DNA from: Agriotes lineatus
Taxonomy: Eukaryota > Arthropoda > Insecta > Coleoptera > Elateridae
DNA: 64,000 bases
Direction of reading: 5' to 3'
Assembly (NCBI GenBank): GCA_940337035.1
Contig: CALNHX010003616.1
Location: 62,001-126,000, forward strand
In this document: in pieces, positions 41,855-53,967 of the stretch
How the letters are laid out: every line of letters begins with the position of its first letter
Position numbering within the stretch: the first letter of the stretch is position 1
The notes under the pieces: generated by a model
Database searches by the model: none
What the model was told of the DNA's origin: nothing
What the model saw: the letters and a program-made list of their open reading frames with translations, nothing else
Position numbers and translations under genes: made by a program

Positions 41855-43677
41855 AATCCTCCCCCAACAAAAGGGAGGGTAAATCACTCCAGATTTACCC
41901 GACCATACAAATGCCATCAAAACCAAATTGCCCAAAAAAAAAAACGATGCCTGCTGGAGAGAAATACAAAGGGAAGAAACAGAGGATCTAAAGAAGTAGA
42001 CAGGAAGAGAGGATGTAAGAGTTTAAGCACATCATCGAAGACAACTAGACACCAACCTCTTCCGTCGCTGCAAGATGATGTGAGCTGCGCCGGTGGAAGG
42101 GAAGGTTACGTCAGGTTGCAACAAAGATGCACCCGAAACGCAAACACCTCGGAAAGATGCGGAGTGGGAGACAGGAAAGCGAACGACACAGAAGAAGGAA
42201 GGGAAAGGAAAACCAACCTCAACCAAGGGTTAAGTACTTAGGCCCAGGATCGACCTACAGCACTGAAGCTATCTCCAAACGACGGAAGATAGAACGGATA
42301 TCCAAAATAACACGAAGTATAAAGAGAACGAACACAGCAAAAAGAGGGAATATCCCTTTCAAACAAGAAAAAAAAATGAGACAGAGAAAGATGCGAGAAA
42401 TGAAGGGACCAGATGTTTAGGTCGGGACTCCAATTCGAGAAAAAGGAAAGGTGAGTTGGGTCCCAAGATTCCGTCCGACGTCCCCAAACCAACCTCCCAA
42501 AAAGACGTAGACGAGACCACACACACAAGAGACAAGGTTAGCGAGAGGGACAATGCCTTGGAGAGAGATTCGGGTCCCAATAAATCCGACAAAGTCGATG
42601 CCCTAAAAGAGCGAACGAAACCGTCCTCAAAAACCAGACACACCCAAACGCAAAACCGAAAAGGACAGAGGCTCAATAAAAGAGTCGGGTTCCACGAATC
42701 CAGACAACGCTGAGGCCCTAAAAGAGGGCAAAAGAAACCGTTCTCAGTCATAAAGCGTGCCCAAAGGCAAGGAGCGAGTTTCACTTGAGGATTGAAATCC
42801 GCCTAAGCGAGGGGATACCCTATCAACCAACCAAACACACCAGAACGTATAACTGACGGCAATAGGCATCATCAGCTATACCTCAAAAATCCAAAAATCC
42901 AAAAGGGCACCCTACAAGCATCCACCAAGCTCACTCAAACCTCACCAAGAAAGCGGACAAAAGAAATCCTAAAAGAAATGAAGTCAAGCAATCAATCACT
43001 ATGCCAATCTATCCCAAAGATGGCTGGAGAGATTATCCAAATCGCCGAAGCAAATCTCCCAGACACATCGCCACCGAATAACTAACCGATCATCAATCCA
43101 CACAAAGAAGAAAACCAATCAAAGAAGAACTACTCCAAAGCAATCCAAAGAGGTTCGGGAGATTATCCAAATGTGCCGCAGCAAATCTCCCAAAACGCAT
43201 CGCCACCGAACAACTAGCAAACAATCCGAAGAATAAAAGAGGAAAAGAACCAATCAAAGAAGAGCTAAACCAATCCACACTAGAAAGATGGTTTGAAGAG
43301 CCTAAAAATCCACAAAAGTGTACCCCTCAAACGCACCAATCACACTCCATAATCCTAAACATCATTCCAAGGAAAAGGCAAGAAACAGACTACACAGAGA
43401 AAACACAAAAAAAAACTCAAGCAAACTGAGTCAACAAATACTCAATAAAATACGCGAACACGCAGCCAATTAAAATACAAATCATCAAAAAGATTCATCA
43501 GAACACACCAATAAGTAATTCTATAACTAGGAGTCAATCATAAAATAACACAAAAAAAGTCAATACAATCTAACACCCTAAAAATTCGATTTGCACTATA
43601 GTACCACCAAGTACCCTAACAACGACGTAGTCAAAAATCCTTTCAAGGCCCCAAAGCGTTGGGCGTCAAAATCTTCT
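41855..43677 (-). other. Element D internal region, no coding capacity
   Basis: Purine-rich on +. It contains a diverged direct repeat (GAGATTATCCAAATxxGCCG...CAAATCTCCCA...ACATCGCCACCGAA at about 43026-43085 and 43149-43212). The ends match G1 13323-13980 and 18806-18923. Confidence 0.75.
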
Positions 43678-45714
43678 TGTAATGGAAGATAGACGGTCGG
43701 CCTTACCTTTTGGCGAAAGTTATATTAGTTATTTTGCCGGCTGGTAACTATCGGCCTAATTGGGCTAGCTCGCCGCGAGGGTCGCAGGGTTCCAGCTATG
43801 CTAAAAGAGAATACAAAAAAAAGGAGTGGGCGCCAGGTCCTAGTCTCAGATCCAATTCCTCGTGCCGGACCTTACACAAGGTCGAAGATAAAAACCAGCA
43901 AGTCAAAAATAAACAAATCAACCAATGAATAGATCACAGCTTTATTCTAAATATATTGGTACGTACTATAGTGCAATGCTAACATAAACTAAATATATAT
44001 AGATCACAGCAGGCAATATTCTTAGCAACACCAAAGGAAACACAGTATGCGACATGCAATAATAAATATCAATACAAATATAAATATAAATATCGAGCAA
44101 ATAGTAGCAGTGACTATGACCTGAGAATGGGCTAACCCATTAAGACATTGCGCGGTTAAAAACGGAGCGTAGCGAGTATTAAATAAATTAAATAAAAAAA
44201 AAATAAATTAATTAATCCCTGTGAGGCAGGATATAGCAGGGCCAGGTTATGCAAGCGCTCAGCTGATGTGAAACCCCGAATATCAGCTCGGTAAGATCCT
44301 AAAGTAATTAATCCAAAATTTCTAATGTCAAAAACTACGAGGTTATATGGCCATATAGTTCACAGAGCAGTTTTAGTAATTGAAATACATCAGATGCATA
44401 AATGAACGCTAAAGCAATCGCTTGAATAAACCTTCGGCAAACTTGTACCTACGTGAACTCGCAAATAAATTACAATAACGCGGAGAAATCGCGAACGCCG
44501 CAAACAGAGTTCCGACAAGATAATTAACGGACTCACGCGACTCCCAAGTAAAGCACTCGGCTACCGAAATCGGTTCTCTAGCCACGACACGCTAACAAAA
44601 AAAATGACGTCAGACCTCAGCGACCGACATGCAAATGGCATCGAGATAAACCCGAAGATATCGAGCAAACAGTAGGCAGCGTGCGGTAAGTACTGCCTTA
44701 AAACTGAAGTAACTAAACGAAAGGTCTAACATACGATTTGCAGGGGAGCTCGATGGGGCGCGGCAGCCGACAAATCCCCAGTCTGCAGCGGAACCACCGA
44801 AGCAGGGCTCTAGTAAGTTAATCTGACGTTAGTTTCCCAGGTTGCACATAAATGCAAGTAGGGCAGCAGCACGAGAGTTAATTGAACTGTAAATTCGTAG
44901 GTTCCACGGAGAAGCCGTGGCTCGCGGCCAATTAAAAACCGAAGGCTACTACGGGATTGAGCCGCAGAACTATTTTCGCAAAACTCAGGTAAGCTCGATT
45001 AAGGATTCAGTAAAGACCAGTAGCCTGCACAAAATGGGCGCTCGAAATTTGTAATAGCCCTATCATAATACATTAAAATTATACAAAAAAAACATGCCCT
45101 AACATCTAACTCGACAAAGCATTGCTAGGCCAAGAATATCATACATGCCCTAACTGTTAACGAGACGAGATTCTAATAACTAACTATGGAATACACCAGG
45201 CACAAATAGCTAATATCAGTTTCTTGCCTGTAGTAAAAACATGTCGGCTTCTAACCTGGCGTGCGGAGGCCGGGGACGACAGAAGCGATGGAGGTTACGG
45301 CGAACGCAGCGAGAGGCCCAGCGGACCTAGGGAGCGGTGATTGTATCACAGGTGAGTGCAGTGCTACCCCTCCAGCGTAGCTACCAGGGAATTTGTCGAG
45401 CTCCTTGACAATTCGATGGTTACAGGGGCCGAAATCGACGGTTTGGAAGGCCCGCAGAGTGCCGTCGAACAAGGAATGCTAAGCCTCTTCAGGGGGAAGT
45501 TCAACCTCTCGCAGGAAGCGTCCGAACTCTCCCAAGGTCGTAGCCATAGATAATATAACCCCACGGGGATAGAATGAAATCTCTCTAATAAGAGACAGAA
45601 ACAGAGCCATCAGCGCCGCCTGGTGATGAGGGAGAACTTTTGGCGGGAAATTTGAACCACCACTTTTAGTGGGAAATTTAAAATACCATTTTTACCGGGA
45701 AATTTAAATAGTTA

Positions 45715-45842
45715 TTAAGGTACCAAGTGCATTATGAGTAAAATAAGAGCCCAAGATTGTTAGTGTACAAACCGAGGGCCTTTGGCCCGAGGTGTGTACA
45801 ACAATCGCGGGCTCTTAGCTCATAATGCCCGTGGTGCCTTCA
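45715..45842. repeat. Long imperfect hairpin 1 in element E
   Basis: Arms of about 55 bp (AAGGTACCAAGTGCATTATG ... and its near-complement ...CATAATGCCCGTGGTGCCTT) around a GGGCCTTTGGCCC centre. Confidence 0.8.
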
Positions 45843-46129
45843 AGGTTTTATGTCCTACCAATTTTCTTACCTAATTCATATTTATAATCAATTCATTAGC
45901 TGAGCTGTCATTAATTTTTATTGTGACAGTGGTGCATAATTTTTGAAATAAAAGTTGTATCCATGGAAACAAATACTGTTAATTTTTCATAATAACCCTA
46001 GTGTTCTTATGAAGAAAATAATTGCCCTGGAGCGTTATTTTGTATCTAAGATACCTTAAAATAGAGTCATTAATTTCAATTAATGTACTAGTAGGACATA
46101 AATACTTATAAAGAATAATAGTATATTAT

Positions 46130-46252
46130 ACATCAAGGTAGCGAAGCGCAGTATTATAACATGAGCGCATATTAGATACTGAGCGTGCAGTGCAAAGTAT
46201 CTAAAGTGCGAGGGTTATACGACGATTCGCTACCGTGGTGTATATACTATTT
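46130..46252. repeat. Long imperfect hairpin 2 in element E
   Basis: Arms pair ATACATCAAGGTAGCGAAGC with its near-complement GATTCGCTACCGTGGTGTAT, continuing inward through TATTAGATACTGAGC / AAAGTATCTAAAGTG. Confidence 0.78.
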
Positions 46253-49200
46253 TTTGCACTACCAAACGGCTTAATACCTAAATTCCCAACAAATTTCGAA
46301 AATATTTTAACCTAAGAATACAGCTCTTTAAAACGTCAAAATTAAAAGTCATATTTGATAACTTGGCAATTTATTAGTTACCACACTTACCACCGTGAAA
46401 ATGGTTTATTTTACTTTCTCTCCCGTGGTGGAGAAAATCAACTTCACGACCTAAAGATAGGCCAATAACGGTGCGTTCTGAGACTAGCAGTGCAAAAAAT
46501 GCTTTTATATAATATAGTAATTGCAAAATGCAAAATTATTTAATAATATTTCGTAGTACAAATATTTACACGAATAATTTATGTAAAAAACAATTAGTCT
46601 ACATTTATCAGCTATCATACAAACAGAATTAGCTTAACCTTCCAGCAGGTGCGCTTACTTTTATAACACGAGTGGGCGCTTGTATTTTTTACAACATATA
46701 CAGTTTGTAATAATTAGAATGTAAATTTCTACAAGATAACTAAGGAACTTTGTTCTAATATTTATGAATAAAAAGATATTAATGAAACACATGCACTGTG
46801 AAAACAATTTCAACTAACTAATACAAGAGTTGTGAGAAAGTATAATATTTATACAGTTACTACACTGAAAAAAGTCACACGTAATACAGTATTAATTAGA
46901 ATAGGAAAAAGCCTAACATTGTAAGGCATATTGCTAATTATGAAAATTAGGGGTAAGTTTACATTATTAATTACGACTGTAATATCCATTTTTCGCTACA
47001 GGATTCTGGGGCTATTAGCTATTTTCCAAATTTATGCAATTTTATTGTGTATGACAAAATATTCTGAAGTTATTTACTAAAAATAGTTGCTTTATATTAT
47101 TAACGCAAGTCGTTTGCACTAATTCAAATAACAATCTATTCACATTGAATAACACGAGCGGGCGCATTGTAAAATATGCAACTTGTTCATCCGTCAGCCT
47201 ATATTGATAAGAAATACGCCGAAATTAGTTGCAGAGGCTGTACTAACCGGATGTCCTGCTGGTAGACAAAACAATAAAGGAATACCTAAAGTTTATTGCC
47301 CGTCACTTGCGTATTATGCATGCAATTTGCGAAAAACCTTGACTGTTGTACTTTTTACAACAGCGCGCCCGCCGAAAGGTTATTAGAGAAAAGATCACAT
47401 TGAGGTCGTCGTCCTGGGCCCAAGTGGTTTAGAATTTCGTCTTGTCATCTTGCTTTTGGTCGTTCTCGTCCTCTCTATTGAACAAAATTAGTAATTAATA
47501 ATAAGTACATAAAAATGCTAGATAGGACGTGATTTTAACAATTAAATTACTGTACAGTCTAATAAACAACACATCATTTTTGAGGTAGTCAAGAATTTTT
47601 TTTAAATTTTGACACTGACAGTGCAGATGTCAAGTAAATGGACTATAGTATTAGAATACTTATCGGACTCAGTCAATGGTAACATAAAATAAATAACTCC
47701 CCTTGGCGATTCCATGTTATTCAGTCTCTTGCAACATTTGTCTGCCCTGGGCCCAAGTGGTTTTGGATTTCCTCGTAGTTTCAGTTGGTCAAACTGAGCT
47801 GGTACGAATACTGCTTCAACTTTCCATTCTTCTTCTGCTTCAGGACGCCCCTAAGCAAAATTTAATATTAGAACTGCAGCACTGTTTTTATTTTAATTCG
47901 TACCTGGGTTACAAAATAGTGCAGTCATAAAAATATTGGGATTATCTTCCTCACAATTGCAACCAACGGAGTGCTTTGGCTTTGACACCAGATTATTCAC
48001 AAGCAACGATTTGTAGAACGGCCCAAAAGCACTGCAAGTACGGTTTACAAATCTCTGCCTTATTCTTCCAAAGAATTGCCCCATCTTGGGCAGCGTATTC
48101 TAAAAAGATTAAGTAAGGTCTTACAACAGTATCAGAATATTATACATAACATTTATGCCTTGTAGAATAAAAACATTAGTACAGGAACATAAACACTTAC
48201 CAGTCTTAGCCATCAGATTACAGCTGAAGAAACACATTTGTGTGGTTCGCAACCAAGCACCACACAACCAGCTTTTCCCATTGTAATTGCAATAATTTAA
48301 TATATAACCTCGTCGCAAAGCACAGCAGTTGTACACAAACACACTTGCGAAGTTAAAAAGGCGCGCGTAGCAAGAATAGATAATGTAACCCCACGGGGTT
48401 GCTGGTAGCAAGCATAAATAATGTAATTGGTAGCAAGTGACGACGCCCGCAACAACAAAACACAGTTGACAATTGGCACGCAGTTGATAAAACAGGCAAC
48501 AATTTGAAAAATCGTAGTAGTAGCGCCATCTGGGCGGACAGGGAGCGCGGTTTTACGGTAGCCATGACAGTTTTACTTGGAAGGGGGGAGATTTCATACC
48601 GTGGTCGTAGCCGACAGGAAATGGATCCCACAGGGAATGAGTGGCATCCGGCAGTAAATCCAGTCCCACAGTAAATCGAAGTCCACAGTAAATGGCTATA
48701 ACGCACAACGCCCAAATAAGTCCCAAATAAGAAGAAACTGGCCTTATCTTACCTCACGCTGGAATTGAGCCAGAAGAAAGGGCAGAAGCAATGCTGACCT
48801 CAAACGAATCCGCAAAAGCGAAAGGACGTAAGTACAACCAAATCAAATACGAACGTCTTAAGGGCACATGTGCTTTTTCAGATCCTCCGAAAAATCAAGA
48901 CGGAGCTGAGCTATACTAATTAGCTCAAAAATTTAAGCACACGGCCGAGGCACTAGCAGCCTGCACCAAGTTTAAAATGGGAAAGACCTCAAAAATTCCA
49001 CCAGCTTCCAGTTATCAAAACTTTCCAAAATTTTTGGGCCAGTAGATGCGAAAAAAACAGCCTGAAAAATTGTGACTGCAACAAGTGATATCCTTTATCT
49101 AGCAACAAAATAGAATAGTGCAGAATAATTTGTAGCAGGGGTTGCCTAAACGCCATATACAAATATCTGTAGGAATATGACCAAAATAAATTTAATTAGT

Positions 49201-49403
49201 AGAATATGGGTAATTATTCGAAGAGTTGCTTACCAAACTGCTTGATAATTATAGGCAAATAATTAAAAATAAGATACAGCTAAATATACCTAGTTTAAAG
49301 CTTGCAAAAATTGACAAAAGCCAACCATAAATATTCTAGTTCAGAATTCAGCTAGCGAAAGTTCAATGCTACGGGGGGCACTCCAAAAGTATCGTAACAG
49401 GAG

Positions 49404-50029
49404 CTACATTCAGTCCGTCACCGGCGCGCCTTTTCCTTCTAGCTGCGACGACTGGCTGAATGCCCGAGCGGGGTTTAGTGGTTGTGCGGTCGTTCCCTCC
49501 GACTTCTGGGGTCTCTACCTAAATTCGGGGCGGTTATGGATTTTAGGATGTTATCCTGGGTTTTCACCCGAATCTTTTTGTCGCAGTACTTACTGTGTTT
49601 CATTTTTTTTAAGATATTTTTTTTCTCATACTTTTTTGATATTAGGTTATCTTAGATTTGGAGTGAGTGATGATGATGCGGTGCGAGCTTTTCGGATTTT
49701 TGTGAGTTTTTCGGATGTTTGTAGTAAGGTGGATTGTGTCCTATGTGATGCAGTCGGTTTTTGCTGTGTTTAGCAGTTTTTTAGGCTTCTGTCTGGTTTA
49801 GACAGAACGTCTATTTTTTTGGCGGTGTCCTATGTGGTGCCCCTGTTATTTTTAAGCCGATTTATAAGGGCTGTTTCCCTTGGATTATCTTCTCGAAAGA
49901 GGAATTCTCGTTAGCGTTTCGCTTTGTGTGTTGGCATCATCGATCTCATTCTGAAATTCTTTGGTTCCCTACATTTTTTTAATGTTTTTTTATAGTTTAA
50001 ACCTTTTTATTTCTCTTGGCCGTGGGGAG
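49404..50029 (+). other. Element C internal region, right part
   Basis: 626 bp after the second GGAG, ending in the purine tract GTGGGGAG. No gene. Confidence 0.6.
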
Positions 50030-51277
50030 TGAAACAATTTTTTGGCTTAGCCTAATTGTTTCGCCATTTATCCAATTATTTCAGGCTTAACCTGTATATT
50101 TTTAGTTGAATTATAAATCCTTTTGCATTTCAAATTCGTAAATTTTCCAAAGCAGCGTATTTTCTACCTGCATCAAGCTCTTATCATTTGCGCGATGCCC
50201 TCTCGACCTCCGCGCTATTTCTTATCAGAGTCCGAGCTTGCCTTTGGGCACGAATTGTTGGTACTTGGCACTTGCTGTCTTCGCTTTGCCCGCCGCGTTC
50301 GGCGTGGCTAAAGTTTATGTTCAAGTCAATTTACGTGCGCTCAATTAATTTAATGAGCAGTGTGTGCTTCCAAGGGCTGATTATGATCAGGTACGATGGC
50401 GCTTTGCTGTTTTATTATTCGCATAGTAATTATATTTTTCTCAGCTCTTAATTACCAGCTTCATACACGAACTTATCTCGGAGGCCAAGCCTTATCGCAT
50501 TTTCGACACTTGCTGGCGTTCTTCGTTTTTGGCTGCAAGGTGTGGATGCTGCCGCTGTAATCACCGGGCATCCACGGCAACTTCGTCCTTAGTATGCAGT
50601 TCACGACCACCTTATGTTGAAGGGTGTAGCTACCCCCAGCCGGCGCTTGCCTGTTTGCCGTTTATAAGCATTGGAGAAGCGAGGTTAGTTTGTGCTATCC
50701 GAGATTTGTCGTATTTTTAATACCTGGATTTTACATTTATTTGGAATTTAAATTCATACGTTTTGCAATTATTAAAATGTAACATTCAATTTCATACATG
50801 CTCTTGTTTTAATATTTGAATTTTTATACCTATATTTAATTATGCTCAGAATTTAAATTTGCTATTTTTGATGTATTTCGACCCTCTGTAAAAGGTACAG
50901 TCACGCTTTTTTACTTTCAATAGCCTAACAGAAGGTTTGATTAAATGACTGTGATAAGCTTATCCCACGAATGTTTTTGGTAAAGATATTAAAATAACCC
51001 GAAAGGGGTTCTTGATTTTATGCGTGTCGCAACCTTCAGTTAAGATACACAATTTTGTTATTACATTATTTACATTTTAATTATCCTGATCATTGATTAC
51101 TGATATTTCAAAACTTTTATTAATTATTAATTAAATGCTAGTTCGGCCATCGCGGTGAGTAAAGAAAGAGTTTTTCAGAGCTGCCGTGGTGTTAAATGGT
51201 AGGGGTGTTGATCTGCGATTTTTACTACCATTGCTTATTTTATTAATTAATCGCAGGTCGGCTTCCTTATTGTTTCA
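50030..51277 (+). repeat. Element C 3' LTR
   Basis: 1,248 bp copy of 36255-37501, followed by the target duplication ATAT (51278-51281). Confidence 0.93.
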
Positions 51278-51281
51278 ATAT

Positions 51282-53029
51282 GTCAAACTGCTTTTGATGT
51301 TGTACAGTTATGGGTGTTGTTTAGTAACCGTAGTGCGCCCATCAGCTGATGCTTATTTATAAGAGTTAACGCAATGTTTGCGGCACGCTTTGCTGTCCCA
51401 ATGTAAGACTGGACCAATAGACGCTTATCTAAGAAAGAGACGCTTTATTCTTGGTCGCTTTGTGCATGTTCTGTTTCAGTGTGCGGCCATCATTGAGGAG
51501 ATGAATGTACGGTGGAGCCAGTGAGATCAGAGCGTGCAGGTAGGCTTGGTGGTGACATTGCCGTGGCTGAAAAAGCCCACTTCATGATCTAAGTATTTTT
51601 GCCATCACGAAATCGTTGTGTGAGTTTATAATTCACGAGTACCCCTATCGACGGAGTGTCTTGAATACTCCGCCCCGTCTAACCGCCCAGGCCCGGTTAT
51701 CCGGGTTAAGACAGGCTTGGTGGCGCCCTCATAATTTTGACGTATCCTATATATATGCCTCAACACGCTTGCCCAGAACGTATCGTGTGACTCACGCCCG
51801 ACTCCCTGAGCGTTCCAGCCGTGGCCTTTAGCCTGTTTTTAGCAGATCTCAGGGCAAGTGTGCCAGTTTTCCAGGACTGATTCCGTGGTGCGATGCTCAC
51901 CTTGGGTGGGTGTCGTAAAGTTGTTTTAATACCGTAACAACTCTAATAATGCATCAGTTATTTTTTAATTATAGCAATAACTTCATTAGCTTTCAATTAG
52001 GTTAATTAGACAGTCATTTACCTATTCTAATAAGCAAGTAGATCTACTGCACGTATTACCAATAAAAAAACGGTTTTCTTGTATTTGAAACAACACGTTT
52101 TTGAATCCCTAGGTTTTCTTGGAATAGATGAATAGCAATGCGTTGTATGACGTAAAAAGTAGATAGACATTTAGTTGTTCAAGTACGTAAATTTAGCGAG
52201 ATCTGCTGTAGCCATTTGCCACAGTATTAGAAGACGAAAATATGTCATATTATCCTACAAAATTGGTGTAGTGTTTTTCCACATCTTTAAATTTAAAATT
52301 TGCAGTAAAAATGAAAGCAGTCGTCTCGGATTGATATATTTCTTTGAATAAGTAAATATATAAACGAGTAAATCCTATTATTGCATTGAAGTTAGTAATA
52401 GACAAGAGACAGTAGACATCTACGTTTTTAGGTTTTGTGTGTACGTGCAGAAAAATTCACGCTCGTTTGAAAAAGGTCATATTAGCATGGTAAACAACTT
52501 GCATTTTCTACAGGCAGGTTAATCTGAACCGAGGCCGAGTTTTTAAAAGTCAATGAAAGGCTGCTAGCGACAGATATATATATATCGATTGTTCTAATCA
52601 GAGCTGAATTAAAAATCAGTAATTTAAAATTGCTGTGCTTTGTTAATAAGACCACAATGTTGCTCTTTCAAACGCTTTTACCTAGTAATTATTATTGAAA
52701 ATAACATTAAAGTGAAACCAGTGCATCGCTTATGAATTGTTCGAACGTGGTTACACGGCAGATGTTATTTTGATTAAAATGCCCGGTAACCAGCAAGCAA
52801 TTGCACATTACTTTTGTATTACATATTACATATTAATAGGTAGATATTATGCCAGTGGAATGTTTTCATATGTTTAGATTTACCTGTTATTCAAATGCTA
52901 TATTGGAAATGCATTTGTAAACAAAATTGTTAATCATTACAGTCAAACAGACGTTGTATTAACTTGCGAAAAATAATTACTCAGGGCTTCACCCCCTCGT
53001 AAATTAAAATTTCGTTATGTTTTTATTCG
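51282..53029. other. Flanking DNA, no supported gene
   Basis: 1.7 kb. A GC-richer part (about 51480-51920) with a CCTATATATATGCC box could be a promoter or remnant; the rest is AT-rich. No frame or RNA gene that I can defend. Confidence 0.4.
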
Positions 53030-53330
53030 CTAGATGTATAAGCCAATATTAGAACACCATTTGCCAAATGTATGTGTGAAATATTTTTAAATATTTCAAC
53101 ATGTTAGAACAACAAATAGCTGGTGCAGTAGTTTCGTACTTTATATTATCTAAGCAAACTGTGTTAGACAATATTTGTGTAAACTGTGTTTTAAACTGTC
53201 TGGAAAATTGTGTTTTAATTTTAACTTGAATTGCTGTCTGCAAAAATAGAGGCATGCAACGAACCTAAAGATATTTCAAGGCTAACTTCCTTTGTGTGAG
53301 CCGAGGTAAGAAAATGTAGATTGCAACGAA
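53030..53330 (+). repeat. Direct duplication, copy 1
   Basis: About 300 bp (CCAATATTAGAACACCAT ... GTGAGCCGAGGTAAGAAAAT) recurring at 53612-53880 with two small deletions. Both copies end in GAGCCGAG|GTAAGA, which is a good splice-donor context. Confidence 0.85.
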
Positions 53331-53611
53331 GGTAGATATTAGCAGTGAAAGTTTCTCATATACAGTATGCATTTAAACTGCCAATTTTAAATAGATTTGA
53401 TTGCATATGCTAGATTACACATATATGTTTTTTGATAAATAAAATTTTGTCTTTAATGTTTGAAACCTCGCGTTTTATTAATGTGAATACAAATTCGCCT
53501 ATCACACGACCAACGCTGCAGTATTTTTAATAAGCGCTAGTAATTAATAGGATATAAATATTTGCAACAGTGGTATAAAATTTGATTATTATTAAACGGT
53601 TTAAAAAATAT

Positions 53612-53880
53612 TAGATGTAAAAGCCTATATTAGAACACCATGTGCTGAAATGTATGTGTGAAATATTTTTAAACATTTTAACATGTTAGAACAACAAATA
53701 GCTGTTGCATTAGTTTCGTACTTTATATTATCTAAGCAAACTGTCTGGAAAAATGTGTTTCAATGATAACTTGAATTGCTGTCTGCAAAAATGTAGGCAC
53801 GAACCTAAGGATATTTCAAGGCAGACTTCCTTTGTGTGAGCCGAGGTAAGAAAAAATGTAGATTGCAACGAACTCAATTT
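53612..53880 (+). repeat. Direct duplication, copy 2
   Basis: Second copy, ending about 40 bp before the TATA box of the first element B gene. Confidence 0.85.
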
Positions 53881-53918
53881 CAACTGGTTTGCGTGCAAAA
53901 GTCATCCTTCGCATGTAG

Positions 53919-53926
53919 TATAAATA
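53919..53926 (+). promoter_or_regulatory. TATA box of the spliced unknown gene, element B
   Basis: TATAAATA, 42-49 bp before the ATG at 53968, with a candidate start site about 30 bp downstream in GAGCAACCATTCTC. Confidence 0.6.
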
Positions 53927-53967
53927 CACCTGGCTAAGGTGGGAGCAACCATTCTCTCGTGGTTGCG

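Larger units (their letters stand above)
45546..48602. mobile_element. 3-kb non-coding insertion E with hairpins, Mutator-like target duplication
   Basis: It interrupts the D LTR and is flanked by a perfect 10-bp duplication GGTCGTAGCC (45536-45545, 48603-48612). Near the ends, GAATGAAATCTCTC (left, about 45581) and GTATGAAATCTCCC (right end, reverse complement) form a short imperfect inverted repeat. A 23-bp word ATAGATAATRTAACCCCACG.. occurs at the very left end and again, in direct orientation, at about 48376. Inside are several long imperfect hairpins and no supported gene. Duplications of 9-11 bp point to the Mutator superfamily; this assignment is inferred. Confidence 0.7.
39194..49399 (-). 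mobile_element. Internally deleted G1-family LTR element D
   Basis: LTRs 39194-41854 (2,661 bp) and 43678-49399 (5,722 bp, of which 3,067 bp is an insertion with its duplicated target). The internal part is only 1,823 bp: its ends match G1 beside each LTR, but gag-pol is replaced by A-rich sequence with no long frame. D therefore keeps the cis signals and would need G1-type proteins in trans. The two LTRs are almost identical to each other and less similar to those of G1, marking a separate, recent subfamily. Confidence 0.92.
43678..49399 (-). repeat. Element D right LTR, split by element E
   Basis: It matches the left LTR up to ...GGTCGTAGCC (45545) and again from 48603. After removing the insertion it is about 2,655 bp. 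Confidence 0.92.
36255..51277 (+). mobile_element. Non-autonomous LTR retrotransposon C, interrupted by element D
   Basis: LTRs 36255-37501 and 50030-51277 start TGAAACAAT and end ATTGTTTCA, flanked by ATAT. A candidate primer-binding site TGGCGCGACCAACGACTGG begins at 37503, and a purine tract GTGGGGAG abuts the right LTR. Without element D the internal part is only about 2.3 kb and shows no gag or pol, so C depends on another element. The LTR copies differ at about five positions by eye, so it is young. Confidence 0.9.
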
